A DNA stretch of 64,000 nt from Streptomyces sp. ATexAB-D23 (lineage in GTDB: Bacteria; Actinomycetota; Actinomycetes; Streptomycetales; Streptomycetaceae). Position numbers and translations under genes: made by a program. Under the pieces are notes generated by a model. The model did no database searches. It had not been told where the DNA came from and was given only the letters and a program-made list of their open reading frames with translations. Position 1 is the stretch's first letter. Each line of letters starts with the position of its first letter. Positions 46,054 to 55,843 of the stretch are shown here, in pieces. The stretch is from assembly GCF_000373645.1 (NCBI RefSeq), contig NZ_KB892005.1, forward strand, positions 142,341-206,340, given 5' to 3'.

Positions 46054-46589
46054 CGCTCCCGCCCCCGTTCTTCGGCGAGCCGGGTCTCCCGGCTCGCCGC
46101 TTCCCTGTTCTCCAGCTCCTGGCGCAGCCGCGCCAGCGCACGGTGCAGCGTGCTCTTCACCGTACCGGCCGACATGCCGAGCGCCGCCGCCGTCTCCTCC
46201 GTGCTCATCTGCTCCCAGTGTCGCAGCACGACGACGCTGCGCTGCTTGGGAGCGAGCACACCGAGGATGTCCATCAGCAGGGCGCGGTCGGCGCGCTGCT
46301 CGGTGCCGTCCTCGACACTCGCGTCGGGCAGCTGCTCGGTGGGGACCTCGTCCAGCTTGCGGGCCCGCCACCACTCGGTCCTGGTGTTGATCATGACGCG
46401 GCGCAGATAGGCGTCGGCGAGGGACTTGTCCTCGATGCGGTCCCAGCGGCCGTAGGTGCGGGCGAGGGCGGTCTGCAACAGGTCCTGGGCGTCCACCGGG
46501 TCGGGGACGAGCCGGCGCGCGCTGCGCAGCAGCGCCTCCTGCCGGGTCCGCACGTACTCCTCGAAGCCGAGCACCTCGCTCTGCGCCAT
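46041..46589 (-). CDS. sigE: ECF RNA polymerase sigma factor SigE
   Basis: A 182-aa ECF sigma factor for the cell-envelope stress regulon. Region 2 (EEYVRTRQEALLRSARRLV, DAQDLLQTALARTYGRWDRI, LADAYLRRVMINTRTEWWR) and region 4 (LAPKQRSVVVLRHWEQMSTEETAAALGMSAGTVKS) are complete, and there is no anti-sigma gene, in line with control through CseBC transcriptional activation. ATG 46589 is chosen because GGAGG lies 8 nt upstream; starts at 46655 and 46604 lack a site. The promoter should be in the 251 nt between here and mutY. Confidence 0.94.
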   Translation of the reverse strand: MAQSEVLGFEEYVRTRQEALLRSARRLVPDPVDAQDLLQTALARTYGRWDRIEDKSLADAYLRRVMINTRTEWWRARKLDEVPTEQLPDASVEDGTEQRADRALLMDILGVLAPKQRSVVVLRHWEQMSTEETAAALGMSAGTVKSTLHRALARLRQELENREAASRETRLAEERGRERCAA

Positions 46590-46790
46590 CACAACCGCCT
46601 CCATCCCCGTGAAACCCCGTAGAACCGCTTCGTACCGCTGCCGGCCGCTGGTCATCGGCTGACGTCGCAGACGCTACGGAGTGGTTGTCACGGGGCTGTG
46701 CGGAGCAGCCGTAGGAGGGCGCACGGCTGGCCATCGGTTGTGTAACAGCGCGGGTGACAGCCCGGACAAAGGCCACGGGACGAACGCGAA

Positions 46791-46835
46791 CGGGCCCGCC
46801 CGCCCCCGCGTTCGTCACGAGGGAGGGCGGGCCCG
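46791..46835. terminator. Hairpin between mutY and sigE
   Basis: CGGGCCCGCCC (46791-46801) pairs perfectly with GGGCGGGCCCG (46825-46835) around a 23-nt loop. It lies just after the mutY stop and should insulate sigE. Confidence 0.65.
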
Positions 46836-46840
46836 GTCCG

Positions 46841-47743
46841 TCAGGTCAGCGGCAGCCGGTACTGGCCGCCGGCCAGCGGCTCGACGAGGCCGTCGGCGAC
46901 CAGCCCGTCCAGCGCGCGGGCCCGCTGCACCGGCTCGTCCCACACCGCGTCCAGCGCCGCCTGCCCCACCGGGCCGATCGCGTCGCGCAGCACCGCCAGG
47001 AGCCTGCCGCGCACCTGCCGGTCCGTTCCGGCGTAGGTCTGGCCACGACGCGGGGGCCCCTGGTGCGCGGGCTTCCCGGCGAGCCGCCAGGCGCACTGCT
47101 GCGCGATCGGGCAGCGCGTGCAGTCCTCGTTCTTCGCGGTGCAGACGAGGGCGCCGAGCTCCATCGTGGCCGCGGCCCAGCGGGCCGCCCGCTCGTCCTC
47201 GTCGGGCAGCAGCTCCCGGGCGAGCCGGCGCTCGGCGGCGGTGGTCGCGTTCGGCGGGTACTGGATGCCGGTCGCGGCCCGTGCGAAGACCCGGCGGACG
47301 TTGGTGTCGAGGACGGCGTGCCGCTGCCGGTAGGCGAACGAGGCCACGGCCGCGGCCGTGTACTCGCCGATACCGGGCAGGGCGAGGAGCTGGGCGTGCT
47401 CGCTCGGTACGTCGCCGCCGTGGCGTTCCGTTATCGCCTGGGCGGCCCCGTGCAGGCGCAGGGCGCGGCGGGGGTAGCCGAGCCGGCCCCAGGCGCGGAC
47501 CGCCTCGCCGGGCGGCTCGGCCGCGAGGTCGGCGGGGCGCGGCCAGCGGGCCAGCCACTGCTCGTACACCGGGAGGACCCGGCTGACGGGGGTCTGCTGC
47601 AGCATGAACTCGCTCACCATCACGCCCCAGGCGCCCGCTTCGGGGCGGCGCCAGGGCAGATCGCGGGCGTGCTGGTCGAACCACCCGATGACAGGGGTGT
47701 GGAGGGAGGCGGGGGGCGTCTGTGTCGCAGTCGTGGCAGTCAT
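46841..47743 (-). CDS. mutY: A/G-specific adenine glycosylase MutY (short form)
   Basis: MutY removes adenine mispaired with 8-oxoguanine. The catalytic region EFMLQQTPVSRV, the helix-hairpin-helix LPGIGEYTAAAV and the [4Fe-4S] motif C-x6-C-x2-C-x5-C (CTAKNEDCTRCPIAQQC) are present. The 300-aa protein lacks the C-terminal NUDIX-like domain of E. coli MutY, as is usual in actinobacteria; a short winged-helix-like C-terminus replaces it. Start ATG 47743. It lies upstream of sigE on the same strand, with a hairpin between them. Confidence 0.92.
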   Translation of the reverse strand: MTATTATQTPPASLHTPVIGWFDQHARDLPWRRPEAGAWGVMVSEFMLQQTPVSRVLPVYEQWLARWPRPADLAAEPPGEAVRAWGRLGYPRRALRLHGAAQAITERHGGDVPSEHAQLLALPGIGEYTAAAVASFAYRQRHAVLDTNVRRVFARAATGIQYPPNATTAAERRLARELLPDEDERAARWAAATMELGALVCTAKNEDCTRCPIAQQCAWRLAGKPAHQGPPRRGQTYAGTDRQVRGRLLAVLRDAIGPVGQAALDAVWDEPVQRARALDGLVADGLVEPLAGGQYRLPLT

Positions 47744-48092
47744 CGCACCGTCGATCCTGACACGGAAGGGCGGAGAGGGGGCACGGGCACGGGGGTGTCA
47801 TGGAGCGAACGAGCCCATGGAGTGATAACGCCACCCGTCCGTTCCCAGCTCCACGGCGTCCGCGTTCCGGCAAGTGGCCCCACGCGCCGCGAGCCGTTGC
47901 GGCAACTGGCCCATGGGCCGGTTCCGGCCGGCCCGGCGGCGCCGACCGCTCGTGACCGTCGCGTCACGAGCGGTGGTTTCGCGTCGCCCGGGAGGGCGAA
48001 CAGGCCCTTGCGGGATGATGATCCGCAAAACTTGGGGATCAAGGCGGCGGGTGGGGCGGGAGTTGGGCCCGATCTCTCGTACAGTTTGCGCC
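47744..48092. other. Intergenic region between mutY and a secreted protein gene
   Basis: A 349-nt divergent region. I see no convincing gene; a possible 54-codon plus-strand frame from 47798 has no ribosome site. It contains a perfect 11-bp hairpin CCGCTCGTGAC/GTCACGAGCGG (47946-47956/47963-47973) and, at its right end, the -10 box TACAGT (48080-48085) of the next gene. Confidence 0.6.
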
Positions 48093-48980
48093 GTGGGATC
48101 TCTGCGTAATCCGATCGGGCCGCTACCCTCCACCATCTACTGGCGACGGAGGGCGGTCGCGGCGGCGCTGGTCGTGCTGCTCGCGTTGCTGATCGCATGG
48201 GCCGTCACCTCCGGTGGTGGCAAGGGGAACCACGACGACTCCAAGGCGCCCGGCTCCGCTCCGGTCGACTCGATCACCCCCGGACCCTCCGGTTCCGGCC
48301 CGGCGATCAGCGAACAGCCCGGCGGACGCGACGAGTCGGAGGACTCCGGCGGCGGCGACGGCGCGGGTGACGGTGGCAGCGACGGTTCCGGGGACGGCAG
48401 TTCGGCCGGCGGCTCCGCCGGCAAGGGCAGCGGCTCCGCCGGCAAGGGCAGCGGCTCCGGCGGTGGCGACGACAACGGCGGCGGCCAGGACACCGGTTCG
48501 GGTTCGGCCTCCGGTTCGGGCGGTGGATCGGGCAGCGGCGCGGTCGCCGGACAGCAGGTCCCGGCCGACTCCCCGCTCCCCGACTGCAAGCCGGCCGCGC
48601 TCCAGCTGACCCTGAAGACCGAACTCAGCTACGGGCCCGACGAGAAGCCGAAGTTCCGGCTGCTGGCCACCAACACCTCGTCCACCGCCTGCAAGGCCGA
48701 CTTCGGGCCGAAGAGCGCGGTGTTCACCATCACCGAGGCGGGCGGGGACGACGACGAGGTCTGGTCCTCGAAGGACTGCCCGCGCAAGCCGGGGGCCGTG
48801 CTGCTGAAGGTGCCGGCCGGCGCGACCGTCGTGCACACCGTGGAGTGGGACCGCGCGAAGAGCGCCCCCAAGTGCGCGACGCCGCCCGCGGGGAAGGCCG
48901 GGCCGGGTACGTATCTGGTGGAGGCCAAGGCGCCGGGCGAGCCCGTGCAGCGCGCCTCGTTCGTCCTCGCGAAGGACTGA
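48093..48980 (+). CDS. Membrane-anchored protein with Ser/Gly-rich linker and DUF4232-like domain
   Basis: A 295-aa protein. One membrane helix (about 18-40) is followed by 120 residues of Ser/Gly/Asp low complexity (GSAGKGSGSAGKGSGSGGG), then a beta-rich extracellular domain with four cysteines (DCKPAALQLTLKTELSYG, STACKADFG, KDCPRKPG, PKCATPPAG) resembling DUF4232/BsuPI-type modules. Function unknown; probably spans the cell wall. The GTG at 48093 follows TACAGT (48080-48085) by 7 nt without a Shine-Dalgarno sequence: leaderless. Confidence 0.75.
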   Translation: MGSLRNPIGPLPSTIYWRRRAVAAALVVLLALLIAWAVTSGGGKGNHDDSKAPGSAPVDSITPGPSGSGPAISEQPGGRDESEDSGGGDGAGDGGSDGSGDGSSAGGSAGKGSGSAGKGSGSGGGDDNGGGQDTGSGSASGSGGGSGSGAVAGQQVPADSPLPDCKPAALQLTLKTELSYGPDEKPKFRLLATNTSSTACKADFGPKSAVFTITEAGGDDDEVWSSKDCPRKPGAVLLKVPAGATVVHTVEWDRAKSAPKCATPPAGKAGPGTYLVEAKAPGEPVQRASFVLAKD

Positions 48981-48984
48981 GCCC

Positions 48985-49105
48985 GCAACCGGGAGCCTGC
49001 AACCTGGTACCGGAGCTTGGAACCCGGAACCGGAACCGGGAGCCAGCAACCGAGCTCGGAACCCGGAACCGGAGCCCGGAACCGGAGCCCGGAACCGGAG
49101 CCCGC
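48985..49105. repeat. Short tandem repeats between convergent genes
   Basis: Three perfect head-to-tail copies of CCCGGAACCGGAG (49062-49100) are preceded by degenerate relatives back to about 48985 (AACCGGGAGCCTGC, AACCCGGAACCGGAACC). The array lies between the stop of the Ser/Gly-rich gene and disA and should vary in length between strains. Confidence 0.8.
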
Positions 49106-49113
49106 GGACCGAG

Positions 49114-49146
49114 GGGCCTGCCGACGCCGACGCGTCCGGCAGGCCC
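49114..49146. terminator. Hairpin at the end of disA
   Basis: GGGCCTGCCG (49114-49123) pairs perfectly with CGGCAGGCCC (49137-49146), extended by ACGC/GCGT. The last base touches the disA stop codon, so the structure can end transcription from either side. Confidence 0.65.
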
Positions 49147-50270
49147 TACACGTACCGTTCGAGGATCGACGACTCGGCCAGCCGGGACAGGCCCTCGCGC
49201 ACGCTGCGCGCCCGTGCCTCGCCGACCCCGTCCACCGTCTGGAGGTCGTCCACGCTCGCCGCGAGCAGCTTCTGGAGGCCGCCGAAGTGCTCCACGAGCC
49301 GGTCGATGATCGCGCCGGGCAGCCGCGGGACCTTCGCCAGCAGCCGGAAGCCGCGCGGCGACACCGCCGAGTCCAGCGTCTCCGGCGAACCGCTGTAGCC
49401 CAGCGCCCTTGCCACGACCGCGAGTTCGAGCAGCTCGGTGTGGGTCAGCGAGTCCAGCTCGGTGAGCGCCTCCGCCACCGTCCGCGAACGCTTCGCCGTC
49501 GGCTCAGGCACGTAGTCGCGCACGACCAGCTCGCGCTCCGGCTCCACGCCCGCGATCAACTCGTCCAGCTGGAGCGAGAGGAGCCGGCCGTCGGTGCCCA
49601 GCTCCACCACGTACTCGGCGATCTCCGTCGCGATCCGCCGGACCATCTCCAGGCGCTGGGCGACCGCCGTCACGTCCCGGACGGTCACCAGGTCCTCGAT
49701 CTCCAGCGCGGAGAGCGTCCCGGCGACCTCGTCCAGCCGCAGCTTGTACCGCTCCAGGGTCGCGAGGGCCTGGTTGGCGCGGGACAGGATCGCCGCCGAC
49801 TCCTCCAGGACCCGGCGCTCCCCGTCCACGTACAGCGCGATCAGGCGCATCGACTGGGAGACCGAGACGACCGGGAAGTTGCACTGCTTGGAGACCCGGT
49901 CCGCCGTGCGGTGGCGGGTGCCCGTCTCCTCGGTGGGGATGGAGGCGTCCGGGACCAGCTGCACGCCGGCGCGCAGGATCTTGGTCATGTCCTTGTCGAG
50001 GATCAGCGCCCCGTCGAGCTTGGCCAGCTCGCGCAGCCGGGTCGCGGTGAACTCCACGTCCAGCACGAAGCCGCCGGTGCACATCGACTCGACGGTCTTG
50101 TCCATGCCGAGCACGATCAGACCGCCGGTGTTGCCGCGGAGAATGCGCTCCAGGCCGTCCCGCAGCGCCATTCCGGGCGCGACGGCGCTCAACGAGGCGC
50201 GCATGAGCGCCTCGTTACCGGTGGTTTGGCCGGACTTTCCGGGCGATGCTGCCCGGTCGCTGGCTGCCAC
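49146..50270 (-). CDS. disA: Diadenylate cyclase DisA
   Basis: DisA scans DNA and makes c-di-AMP from two ATP. The DAC domain carries DGA at 86-88 and RHR at 119-121 ([13 protein letters not shown]); a helical linker and a C-terminal helix-hairpin-helix domain ([22 protein letters not shown]) follow. The product is 374 aa. GTG 50270 is chosen: GGAGGAG is just upstream and the N-terminus matches the Streptomyces form. It follows radA by 125 nt, an order also seen in Bacillus. In Streptomyces c-di-AMP controls osmotic and cell-wall genes through ydaO riboswitches. Confidence 0.96.
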   Translation of the reverse strand: MAASDRAASPGKSGQTTGNEALMRASLSAVAPGMALRDGLERILRGNTGGLIVLGMDKTVESMCTGGFVLDVEFTATRLRELAKLDGALILDKDMTKILRAGVQLVPDASIPTEETGTRHRTADRVSKQCNFPVVSVSQSMRLIALYVDGERRVLEESAAILSRANQALATLERYKLRLDEVAGTLSALEIEDLVTVRDVTAVAQRLEMVRRIATEIAEYVVELGTDGRLLSLQLDELIAGVEPERELVVRDYVPEPTAKRSRTVAEALTELDSLTHTELLELAVVARALGYSGSPETLDSAVSPRGFRLLAKVPRLPGAIIDRLVEHFGGLQKLLAASVDDLQTVDGVGEARARSVREGLSRLAESSILERYV

Positions 50271-50394
50271 TGCACTCCTCCGGTCACAGGTTTGCGGTGC
50301 CCTCGGGGCCTGTCGCTCGGAGCAGGCCGGATCCAATCGAAGGACCCTACGTCCCTCGTACCGTTCGTACGGGCGGGCGAGACCAGGGCAAAGT

Positions 50395-51807
50395 CTACCG
50401 GCGTGCGCCCTCCTCCCGGGGGGCCTGTGCACCGGACCGGCGCGGGAGGGCCCTGAGCGCGTCGCCCATGTTGGCCACTTCCGTGACCTTCATACCGGCC
50501 GGGACCTTGCCCGGATCGGTCGGGACCAGGGCGTGCGTGAAGCCCAGGCGGTGCGCCTCGGCCAGCCGCCGCTGGACCCCCGTGACCCGTCTGACCTCGC
50601 CCGCGAGGCCCACCTCGCCGATCGCCACCAGATTCTTGGGCAGCGGTGTGTCGCTCGCCGCGCTGGCCAGTGCCAGCGCGATGGCCAGGTCCGCGGCCGG
50701 CTCCGACAGCTTCACGCCGCCGACCGTCGCGCTGTAGATGTCCCGCTTGCCCAGCGAGCTGATCCGGCCGCGCTGCTCCAGGACGGCGAGCATCATCGAC
50801 ACCCGGGACGTTTCGAGGCCGGAGGTGGTGCGCCGGGGCGAGGGGATCTGGGAGTCGACCGTGAGCGCCTGGACCTCGGCGACCAGCGGGCGCTTGCCCT
50901 CCAGGGTCACGGTCAGGCAGGTGCCGGGGACCGGCTCGTCGCGGCGGGTGAGGAAGAGGCCGGAGGGGTCGGCGAGGCCCGTGATGCCCTCGTCGTGCAG
51001 CTCGAAGCAGCCGACCTCGTCCGTCGCCCCGTACCGGTTCTTGACGCCGCGCACCAGGCGCAGCCGGGCGTGGCGGTCGCCCTCGAAGGAGAGCACCACA
51101 TCGACCAGGTGCTCCAGCAGCCGGGGCCCGGCGATGGCGCCGTCCTTGGTGACGTGGCCGACCAGCAGCGTCGACATCCCGCGCTCCTTGGAGGCCCGGA
51201 TCAGCGCCCCGGCGACCTCGCGGACCTGCGCCATTCCGCCCGGCGCGCCGTCGATCTCGGGGGAGGCGACCGTCTGCACCGAGTCCAGGACGAGCAGCGA
51301 GGGCTTGACCGCGTCGAGGTGGCCCAGGACCGCCGACAGATCGGTCTCCGCCGCCAGGTAGAGGTGGTCGTTGATCGCCCGGATGCGGTCGGCCCGCAAC
51401 CGGACCTGGCTCGCGGACTCCTCCGCCGTGACGTACAGCGTGCGGTGGTCCTCGCTCGCCGCCTTGGCCGCGACGTCGAGCAGCAGCGTGGACTTGCCGA
51501 CGCCCGGCTCGCCCGCGAGCAGCACGACGGCACCCGGCACCAGACCGCCGCCCAGCACCCGGTCCAGCTCGCCGACGCCGGTGGAGCGCGCGGTGGCCTG
51601 CCGGCTGTCGACCTGGCCGATGGGCAGCGCGGCGGTGGAGACGCGGCCCGCCGCGGTGGTCCGCACGGCGGGGGCGCCGCCGAACTCCTCGACCGTCCCC
51701 CACGCCTGGCACTCGGGGCAGCGCCCGAGCCACTTCGCGGTGGTCCAGCCGCATTCGGTGCAGCGGTAGGACGGCCGGTCCTTCGCGGATTTCGTACGGG
51801 CAGCCAT
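50395..51807 (-). CDS. radA: DNA repair protein RadA (Sms)
   Basis: A 470-aa RecA-like helicase that helps branch migration in recombination. Features in order: zinc finger C16-x2-C19...C30-x2-C33, Walker [10 protein letters not shown], the RadA-specific KNRYG motif ([11 protein letters not shown]) and a C-terminal Lon-protease-like domain with the [18 protein letters not shown] block. The ATG at 51807 has TACGGT (51819-51814) 6 nt upstream and no ribosome site: leaderless. It is divergent from the sigma-BACON gene. Confidence 0.95.
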   Translation of the reverse strand: MAARTKSAKDRPSYRCTECGWTTAKWLGRCPECQAWGTVEEFGGAPAVRTTAAGRVSTAALPIGQVDSRQATARSTGVGELDRVLGGGLVPGAVVLLAGEPGVGKSTLLLDVAAKAASEDHRTLYVTAEESASQVRLRADRIRAINDHLYLAAETDLSAVLGHLDAVKPSLLVLDSVQTVASPEIDGAPGGMAQVREVAGALIRASKERGMSTLLVGHVTKDGAIAGPRLLEHLVDVVLSFEGDRHARLRLVRGVKNRYGATDEVGCFELHDEGITGLADPSGLFLTRRDEPVPGTCLTVTLEGKRPLVAEVQALTVDSQIPSPRRTTSGLETSRVSMMLAVLEQRGRISSLGKRDIYSATVGGVKLSEPAADLAIALALASAASDTPLPKNLVAIGEVGLAGEVRRVTGVQRRLAEAHRLGFTHALVPTDPGKVPAGMKVTEVANMGDALRALPRRSGAQAPREEGARR

Positions 51808-51993
51808 GGCGCCACCGTATAGGTGGGGTCGGACAGTGCTGCCGGGCGCGTGCGGCGGGACGGTGCCGACGGGGGCGGAGGTAGAGATTCCGATCCCTCG
51901 CCGCGTCCCTTATCACGTCATACGTTCACCCGTAAGGGTTAAATCCACGCAAGGAGTACGAGGGGTCCGCCCCGCTCTGCCTACGGTCGCAAG

Positions 51994-53841
51994 GTGACGA
52001 GCAGCAGGCTGGAGACCCCGACGAGCACCCCCGCGCACCACCCCGGCGCACACCGGGGACAGCATCGCGCGCCCCACTCCTCGCCGAAGCAGCCGCCCGC
52101 CCGGTACGAGCCGCATCTCGACGGCCTGTTCACCTACTGCCTCTCCGTCCTCTGCGACCACGACGCCGCCACCGAGGCGCTGGGCGGTGTCCTGGCCCTC
52201 GCCGAGCGCCAGGGCGGCCGCTGTCCGGCCGACGAGGAGGAACGTAAAACCTGGCTGTACGCCCTGGCCAGGTGGACGTGTCTGCGCCGGCTCACCGAGC
52301 AGCGCCAGGGCCGCCGCGCCCACCGCCGCCCCGAGAGCCGGCCGCACCGCCGGCCCGCCGACGAGGACCGCCACCCGGCCGCACCGCAGGCCCGCACGCT
52401 CCGGCGCACGCCCCACAGCACCCAGCCCCCGACCGCCGCCGCGAAGCCCCCAGCCCCAGCCCCAGCCCCCGCCTCCGGCGAGCCCGAGACGCCCGCCGCC
52501 GCCGAGGCGCACCGCCGGGAGCTGGCGCAGCTGGCCTGGCCCGAGGCGGCGGGCACCACCCCGGAGCAGCGCGAGGCGCTGGAGCTGGCCGTACGGCACG
52601 GGCTGCCGCCGCGCGCGGTCGCCGCCGTCCTCGGGCTCGACCCCGCGAGCGCCCGGGAGCTGCTGGCCGGGGCCGCCTGCGAGGTGGAGCGCACCCGGGC
52701 CGCCCTGGCCGTCGTGGAGTCGGGCAACTGCCCCACGGCCGGCCGGCTCACCGGCGACCACCGCGCGCTGCTCTCCGCCGCCCTGCGCCGCGAGCTGGTA
52801 CGGCATGTGGACGACTGCCCGCGCTGCCGCCGGGCCGCCGAGCGGGCCGGTGCCGAGGGGCCCTGGCCCGGGAAAACCGTTACGCCCGCCGCCGTTCTCG
52901 CGGTCGTCGAGGCCCCGCGCCCCTCCGCGTACGTCGCCATGCTGCACGCGCTGAAGCATCAGAAGAATCGGTCCGCCACTCCGCGTTTCGACCGGACGGG
53001 CTTCCCGATGGACCCGAAGGACCACGCCGCGCGCCGGGACCGGCTGCGCTCCCGGGTCATGACGACGACGGTCGTCGTCACGGTCGTCGCCGCCCCGGTC
53101 ATCGCGCTGTGGTCGGCCTACCGGGGCGCGCCGCTCATCGGTGAGGGGCGCGACGGCTCGGCGGTCAGCGCCGCCGACGGGGACACGGGCGTCCCGCAGG
53201 GCCCGTACGCCCCCGAGAACGCGGGCAACGCCAGCCCCGACTCCGGCTCCCGCTTCATGGAGCGCGGGAACTCCCCGGACGTCTCGGCCGAGATCATCGG
53301 CACCGGCACGGACCCGGGCCGGGACACCGCCGGGCACGGCGGCCGGCTCACCGTCGGGGCCCGTACCTCCGGCTCCACGACCCTGATCACCCTGACCGCG
53401 TCGAAAGCGGGCCCGGTCTCCTGGTCGGCGGCCACCGGGCAGTCCTGGGTGCGGCTGAGCCGTACGTCCGGGAAGCTCGCCGCCGGTGACAGCGTCACCG
53501 TCCGCGCCCTCGTGGACCACGCCCGTGAGCCCGCGGGCCCCTGGACCGCCCGCATCACCCTCGCCCCCTCGGGCGCGGTCGTCGCCATGCACGGTTACGG
53601 GGCCAAGGCGCCGTCCCCCGGGGCCTCGCCGCGCCCCGGCCACCCGGGTAGCCTCCACCCGCGCCCGCCGGTCCCGTCCGAGCCGCCGCCGTCCTCGCCG
53701 GACCCCTCCGAGCCGGCGCCCGACCCGACGGACCCCACCCCGACCCCGACAGACCCGGCCGAACCGAGCCCCCTCCCGACCGGTTCCTCCGGGCCGCCCG
53801 CACCGCCGAAGGGCCCGAGCACCCCGCCCCGCGCCAACTGA
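51994..53841 (+). CDS. Membrane-tethered sigma-like protein with zinc finger and BACON domain
   Basis: A 615-aa protein with an unusual layout. Residues 38-105 resemble ECF sigma region 2 ([20 protein letters not shown], then [16 protein letters not shown]). Residues 176-240 resemble region 4 ([16 protein letters not shown], then [17 protein letters not shown]). Residues 246-278 look like an anti-sigma zinc finger (H271-x3-C275-x2-C278). A membrane helix follows (about 355-377), then an extracytoplasmic BACON-type beta domain (about 430-520) and a Pro-rich tail. Streptomyces homologues are annotated 'BACON domain-containing'. A Pro/Arg-rich stretch (105-165) separates the sigma-like halves. 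The GTG at 51994 is 6 nt after TACGGT (51982-51987): leaderless. A self-contained envelope sensor is my inference. Confidence 0.7.
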   Translation: MTSSRLETPTSTPAHHPGAHRGQHRAPHSSPKQPPARYEPHLDGLFTYCLSVLCDHDAATEALGGVLALAERQGGRCPADEEERKTWLYALARWTCLRRLTEQRQGRRAHRRPESRPHRRPADEDRHPAAPQARTLRRTPHSTQPPTAAAKPPAPAPAPASGEPETPAAAEAHRRELAQLAWPEAAGTTPEQREALELAVRHGLPPRAVAAVLGLDPASARELLAGAACEVERTRAALAVVESGNCPTAGRLTGDHRALLSAALRRELVRHVDDCPRCRRAAERAGAEGPWPGKTVTPAAVLAVVEAPRPSAYVAMLHALKHQKNRSATPRFDRTGFPMDPKDHAARRDRLRSRVMTTTVVVTVVAAPVIALWSAYRGAPLIGEGRDGSAVSAADGDTGVPQGPYAPENAGNASPDSGSRFMERGNSPDVSAEIIGTGTDPGRDTAGHGGRLTVGARTSGSTTLITLTASKAGPVSWSAATGQSWVRLSRTSGKLAAGDSVTVRALVDHAREPAGPWTARITLAPSGAVVAMHGYGAKAPSPGASPRPGHPGSLHPRPPVPSEPPPSSPDPSEPAPDPTDPTPTPTDPAEPSPLPTGSSGPPAPPKGPSTPPRAN

Positions 53842-53905
53842 GCCGGCCGGGCCGGGAGGCCGCGCGGGGCACCGGCCCTCCCACGCCGGGCTGGGCCGGC
53901 AGGTC

Positions 53906-54769
53906 CTACGCGGGGTCCGCCGGATGCGGGGCCATCGGCAGCAGCGCGGAGAGCCGCTGCTCGCACAGCTCGGTCAGCCGCTCGTACCCCTCCTTGCCCA
54001 TCAGCTCGATCAGCTCGGGCCGGTACGACACGTACACCGGCTCGCCGGCCCCGTGCGCCGAGGTCGCGGAGGTGCACCACCAGTGCAGGTCGTGGCCGCC
54101 GGGACCCCAGCCCCGCCGGTCGTACTCGCCGATCGACACCTGGAGCACGCGCGTGTCGTCGGGCCGGTCGATCCACTCGTACGTACGCCGCACCGGCAGC
54201 TGCCAGCACACGTCCGGCTTGGTCTCCAGCGGCTCCTTGCCCTCCCGCAGCGCCAGGATGTGCAGCGAGCAGCCGGCGCCCGCCGGGAAGCCGGGGCGGT
54301 TCTGGAAGATGCAGGAGCCCTGCCAGCGCCGCGTCTGACGGTCCCCGTCCTCGTCGGTCTGCGTCCAGCCCGACTCCGTACCCACGTCGTGGAACTGCCA
54401 CAGGTCGGGTGTGAGCCGCGCGACATGGCCGGCGACGCGCTTCTCGTCGTCCTCGTCCGAGAAATGGGCGCCCAGCGTGCAGCAGCCGTCGTCCGCGCGG
54501 CCCGCCTGGATGCCCTGGCAGCCGCTGCCGAAGATGCAGCTCCACCGGGACGTCAGCCAGGTCAGGTCGCAGCGGAAGACCTGTTCGTCGTCGGCGGGGT
54601 CGGGGAACTCCACCCAGGCGCGGGCGAAGTCGGGACCCGTCTCGTCGGACGGATCGGGCTCCGCCGTCGCCGGGGCCCGCATCTCCAGCTTCTCCGCGTG
54701 CTTGATATCCGGCTCGGTGTCCTGCTTCTTCGTGGCTTTGCCCGGCTTCGCCTTTTTCGTCTTTGGCAC
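53906..54769 (-). CDS. Conserved actinobacterial cysteine-rich protein of unknown function
   Basis: A 287-aa protein without known function. After a Lys-rich N-terminus come clustered cysteines: Cys67, Cys78, Cys84, Cys96-Cys97 ([22 protein letters not shown]), then Cys153, Cys167 ([19 protein letters not shown]), Cys188 and Cys232. The pattern suggests a metal or FeS centre, and the sequence is widely conserved in actinobacteria as far as I recall. There is no signal peptide. The GTG at 54769 has TACTCT (54781-54776) 6 nt upstream: leaderless. Only 39 nt separate it from the divergent ppx/gppA gene. Confidence 0.7.
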   Translation of the reverse strand: MPKTKKAKPGKATKKQDTEPDIKHAEKLEMRAPATAEPDPSDETGPDFARAWVEFPDPADDEQVFRCDLTWLTSRWSCIFGSGCQGIQAGRADDGCCTLGAHFSDEDDEKRVAGHVARLTPDLWQFHDVGTESGWTQTDEDGDRQTRRWQGSCIFQNRPGFPAGAGCSLHILALREGKEPLETKPDVCWQLPVRRTYEWIDRPDDTRVLQVSIGEYDRRGWGPGGHDLHWWCTSATSAHGAGEPVYVSYRPELIELMGKEGYERLTELCEQRLSALLPMAPHPADPA

Positions 54770-54775
54770 GCGCCC

Positions 54776-54801
54776 AGAGTACGGCGGCCCCGCAGTAGCG
54801 T
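54776..54801. promoter_or_regulatory. Overlapping divergent leaderless promoters
   Basis: The minus-strand -10 box TACTCT (54781-54776) and the plus-strand -10 box TAGCGT (54796-54801) lie in a 39-bp gap between divergent starts. Each expected -35 region falls on the other promoter, so the two genes should compete for RNA polymerase. Confidence 0.5.
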
Positions 54802-54808
54802 TCCCCGC

Positions 54809-55759
54809 ATGAGACTCGGAGTCCTCGACGTGGGGTCGAACACGGTTCATCTGCTGGTGGTGGACGCACACCCCGGAGCCCGCCCGCTGCCCGCGCACTC
54901 GCACAAGGCGGAGCTGCGGCTCGCCGAACTCCTCGACCGGGACGGGGCGATCGGCCCGCTCGGCGTCGACCGCCTGGTCGGTACGATCGCCGGCGCGCTC
55001 GACGCCGCCGAGGACAAGGGCTGCGAGGACGTCCTCGCCTTCGCCACCTCGGCCGTACGGGAGGCGAGCAACGCCGACCAGGTGCTGGCGCGGGTACGGG
55101 ACGAGACGGGCGTCGACCTCGCGGTCCTCAGCGGTACGGAGGAGGCCCGGCTGACCTTCCTCGCCGCGCGCCGCTGGTACGGCTGGTCGGCGGGCAAGCT
55201 GCTGGTCCTGGACATCGGCGGCGGCTCGCTGGAGATCGCGTACGGCATGGACGAGGAACCGGCCGCCGCCGTGTCGCTGCCGCTCGGTGCCGGGCGCCTG
55301 ACCGCGGGCTGGCTGCGGGGCGACCCGCCGGACCCGGCCGAGGTGAAGGCGCTGCGCCGGCATGTGCGGGCGCGGATAGCCCGCAGCGTCGGCGACTTCA
55401 CCCGCATCGGCCGCCCGGACCACGTGGTGGCCACCTCCAAGACGTTCAAGCAGCTCGCCAGGATCGCGGGCGCGGTCCGCTCCGGCGACGGCCAGGACGT
55501 GCAGCGCAGCCTCAGCCGCAAGGCCCTGGAGGAGTGGGTGCCGAAGCTGGCCGCGATGACGGTCGAGGACCGCACGCACCTCCCCGGCGTCTCCGAGGGC
55601 CGCGCCGCGCAGCTGCTGGCCGGGGCGCTGGTCGCGGAGGGCGCGATGGACCTGCTCGACGTGGACGAGCTGGAGATCTGCCCCTGGGCGCTGCGCGAGG
55701 GCGTGATCCTGCGCCGCCTGGACCACCTGCCGCCGGAGAAGGACGCGGCCCTGGCCTGA
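54809..55759 (+). CDS. Ppx/GppA family exopolyphosphatase / pppGpp phosphatase
   Basis: A 316-aa ASKHA phosphatase acting on polyphosphate and/or pppGpp. The phosphate-binding motifs [16 protein letters not shown] and [15 protein letters not shown], and the catalytic acidic block [12 protein letters not shown], are intact. The short length fits the actinobacterial Ppx1 form without the C-terminal HD domain. The ATG at 54809 follows TAGCGT by 7 nt with no ribosome site. It is followed by the epimerase at 55844. Confidence 0.88.
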   Translation: MRLGVLDVGSNTVHLLVVDAHPGARPLPAHSHKAELRLAELLDRDGAIGPLGVDRLVGTIAGALDAAEDKGCEDVLAFATSAVREASNADQVLARVRDETGVDLAVLSGTEEARLTFLAARRWYGWSAGKLLVLDIGGGSLEIAYGMDEEPAAAVSLPLGAGRLTAGWLRGDPPDPAEVKALRRHVRARIARSVGDFTRIGRPDHVVATSKTFKQLARIAGAVRSGDGQDVQRSLSRKALEEWVPKLAAMTVEDRTHLPGVSEGRAAQLLAGALVAEGAMDLLDVDELEICPWALREGVILRRLDHLPPEKDAALA

Positions 55760-55843
55760 CGGCCGGGGGCCGGCCCCCATGGCCCTTCTCACTTTCCGCC
55801 GCAGTCCCTCGGCGGGGCGCACGGCTGCCCGTACGCTGTCTGC

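Noticed and set aside
46841..47743. Truncated mutY
   Set aside because: The missing NUDIX-like C-terminus is usual in actinobacterial MutY; all catalytic and FeS motifs are present.
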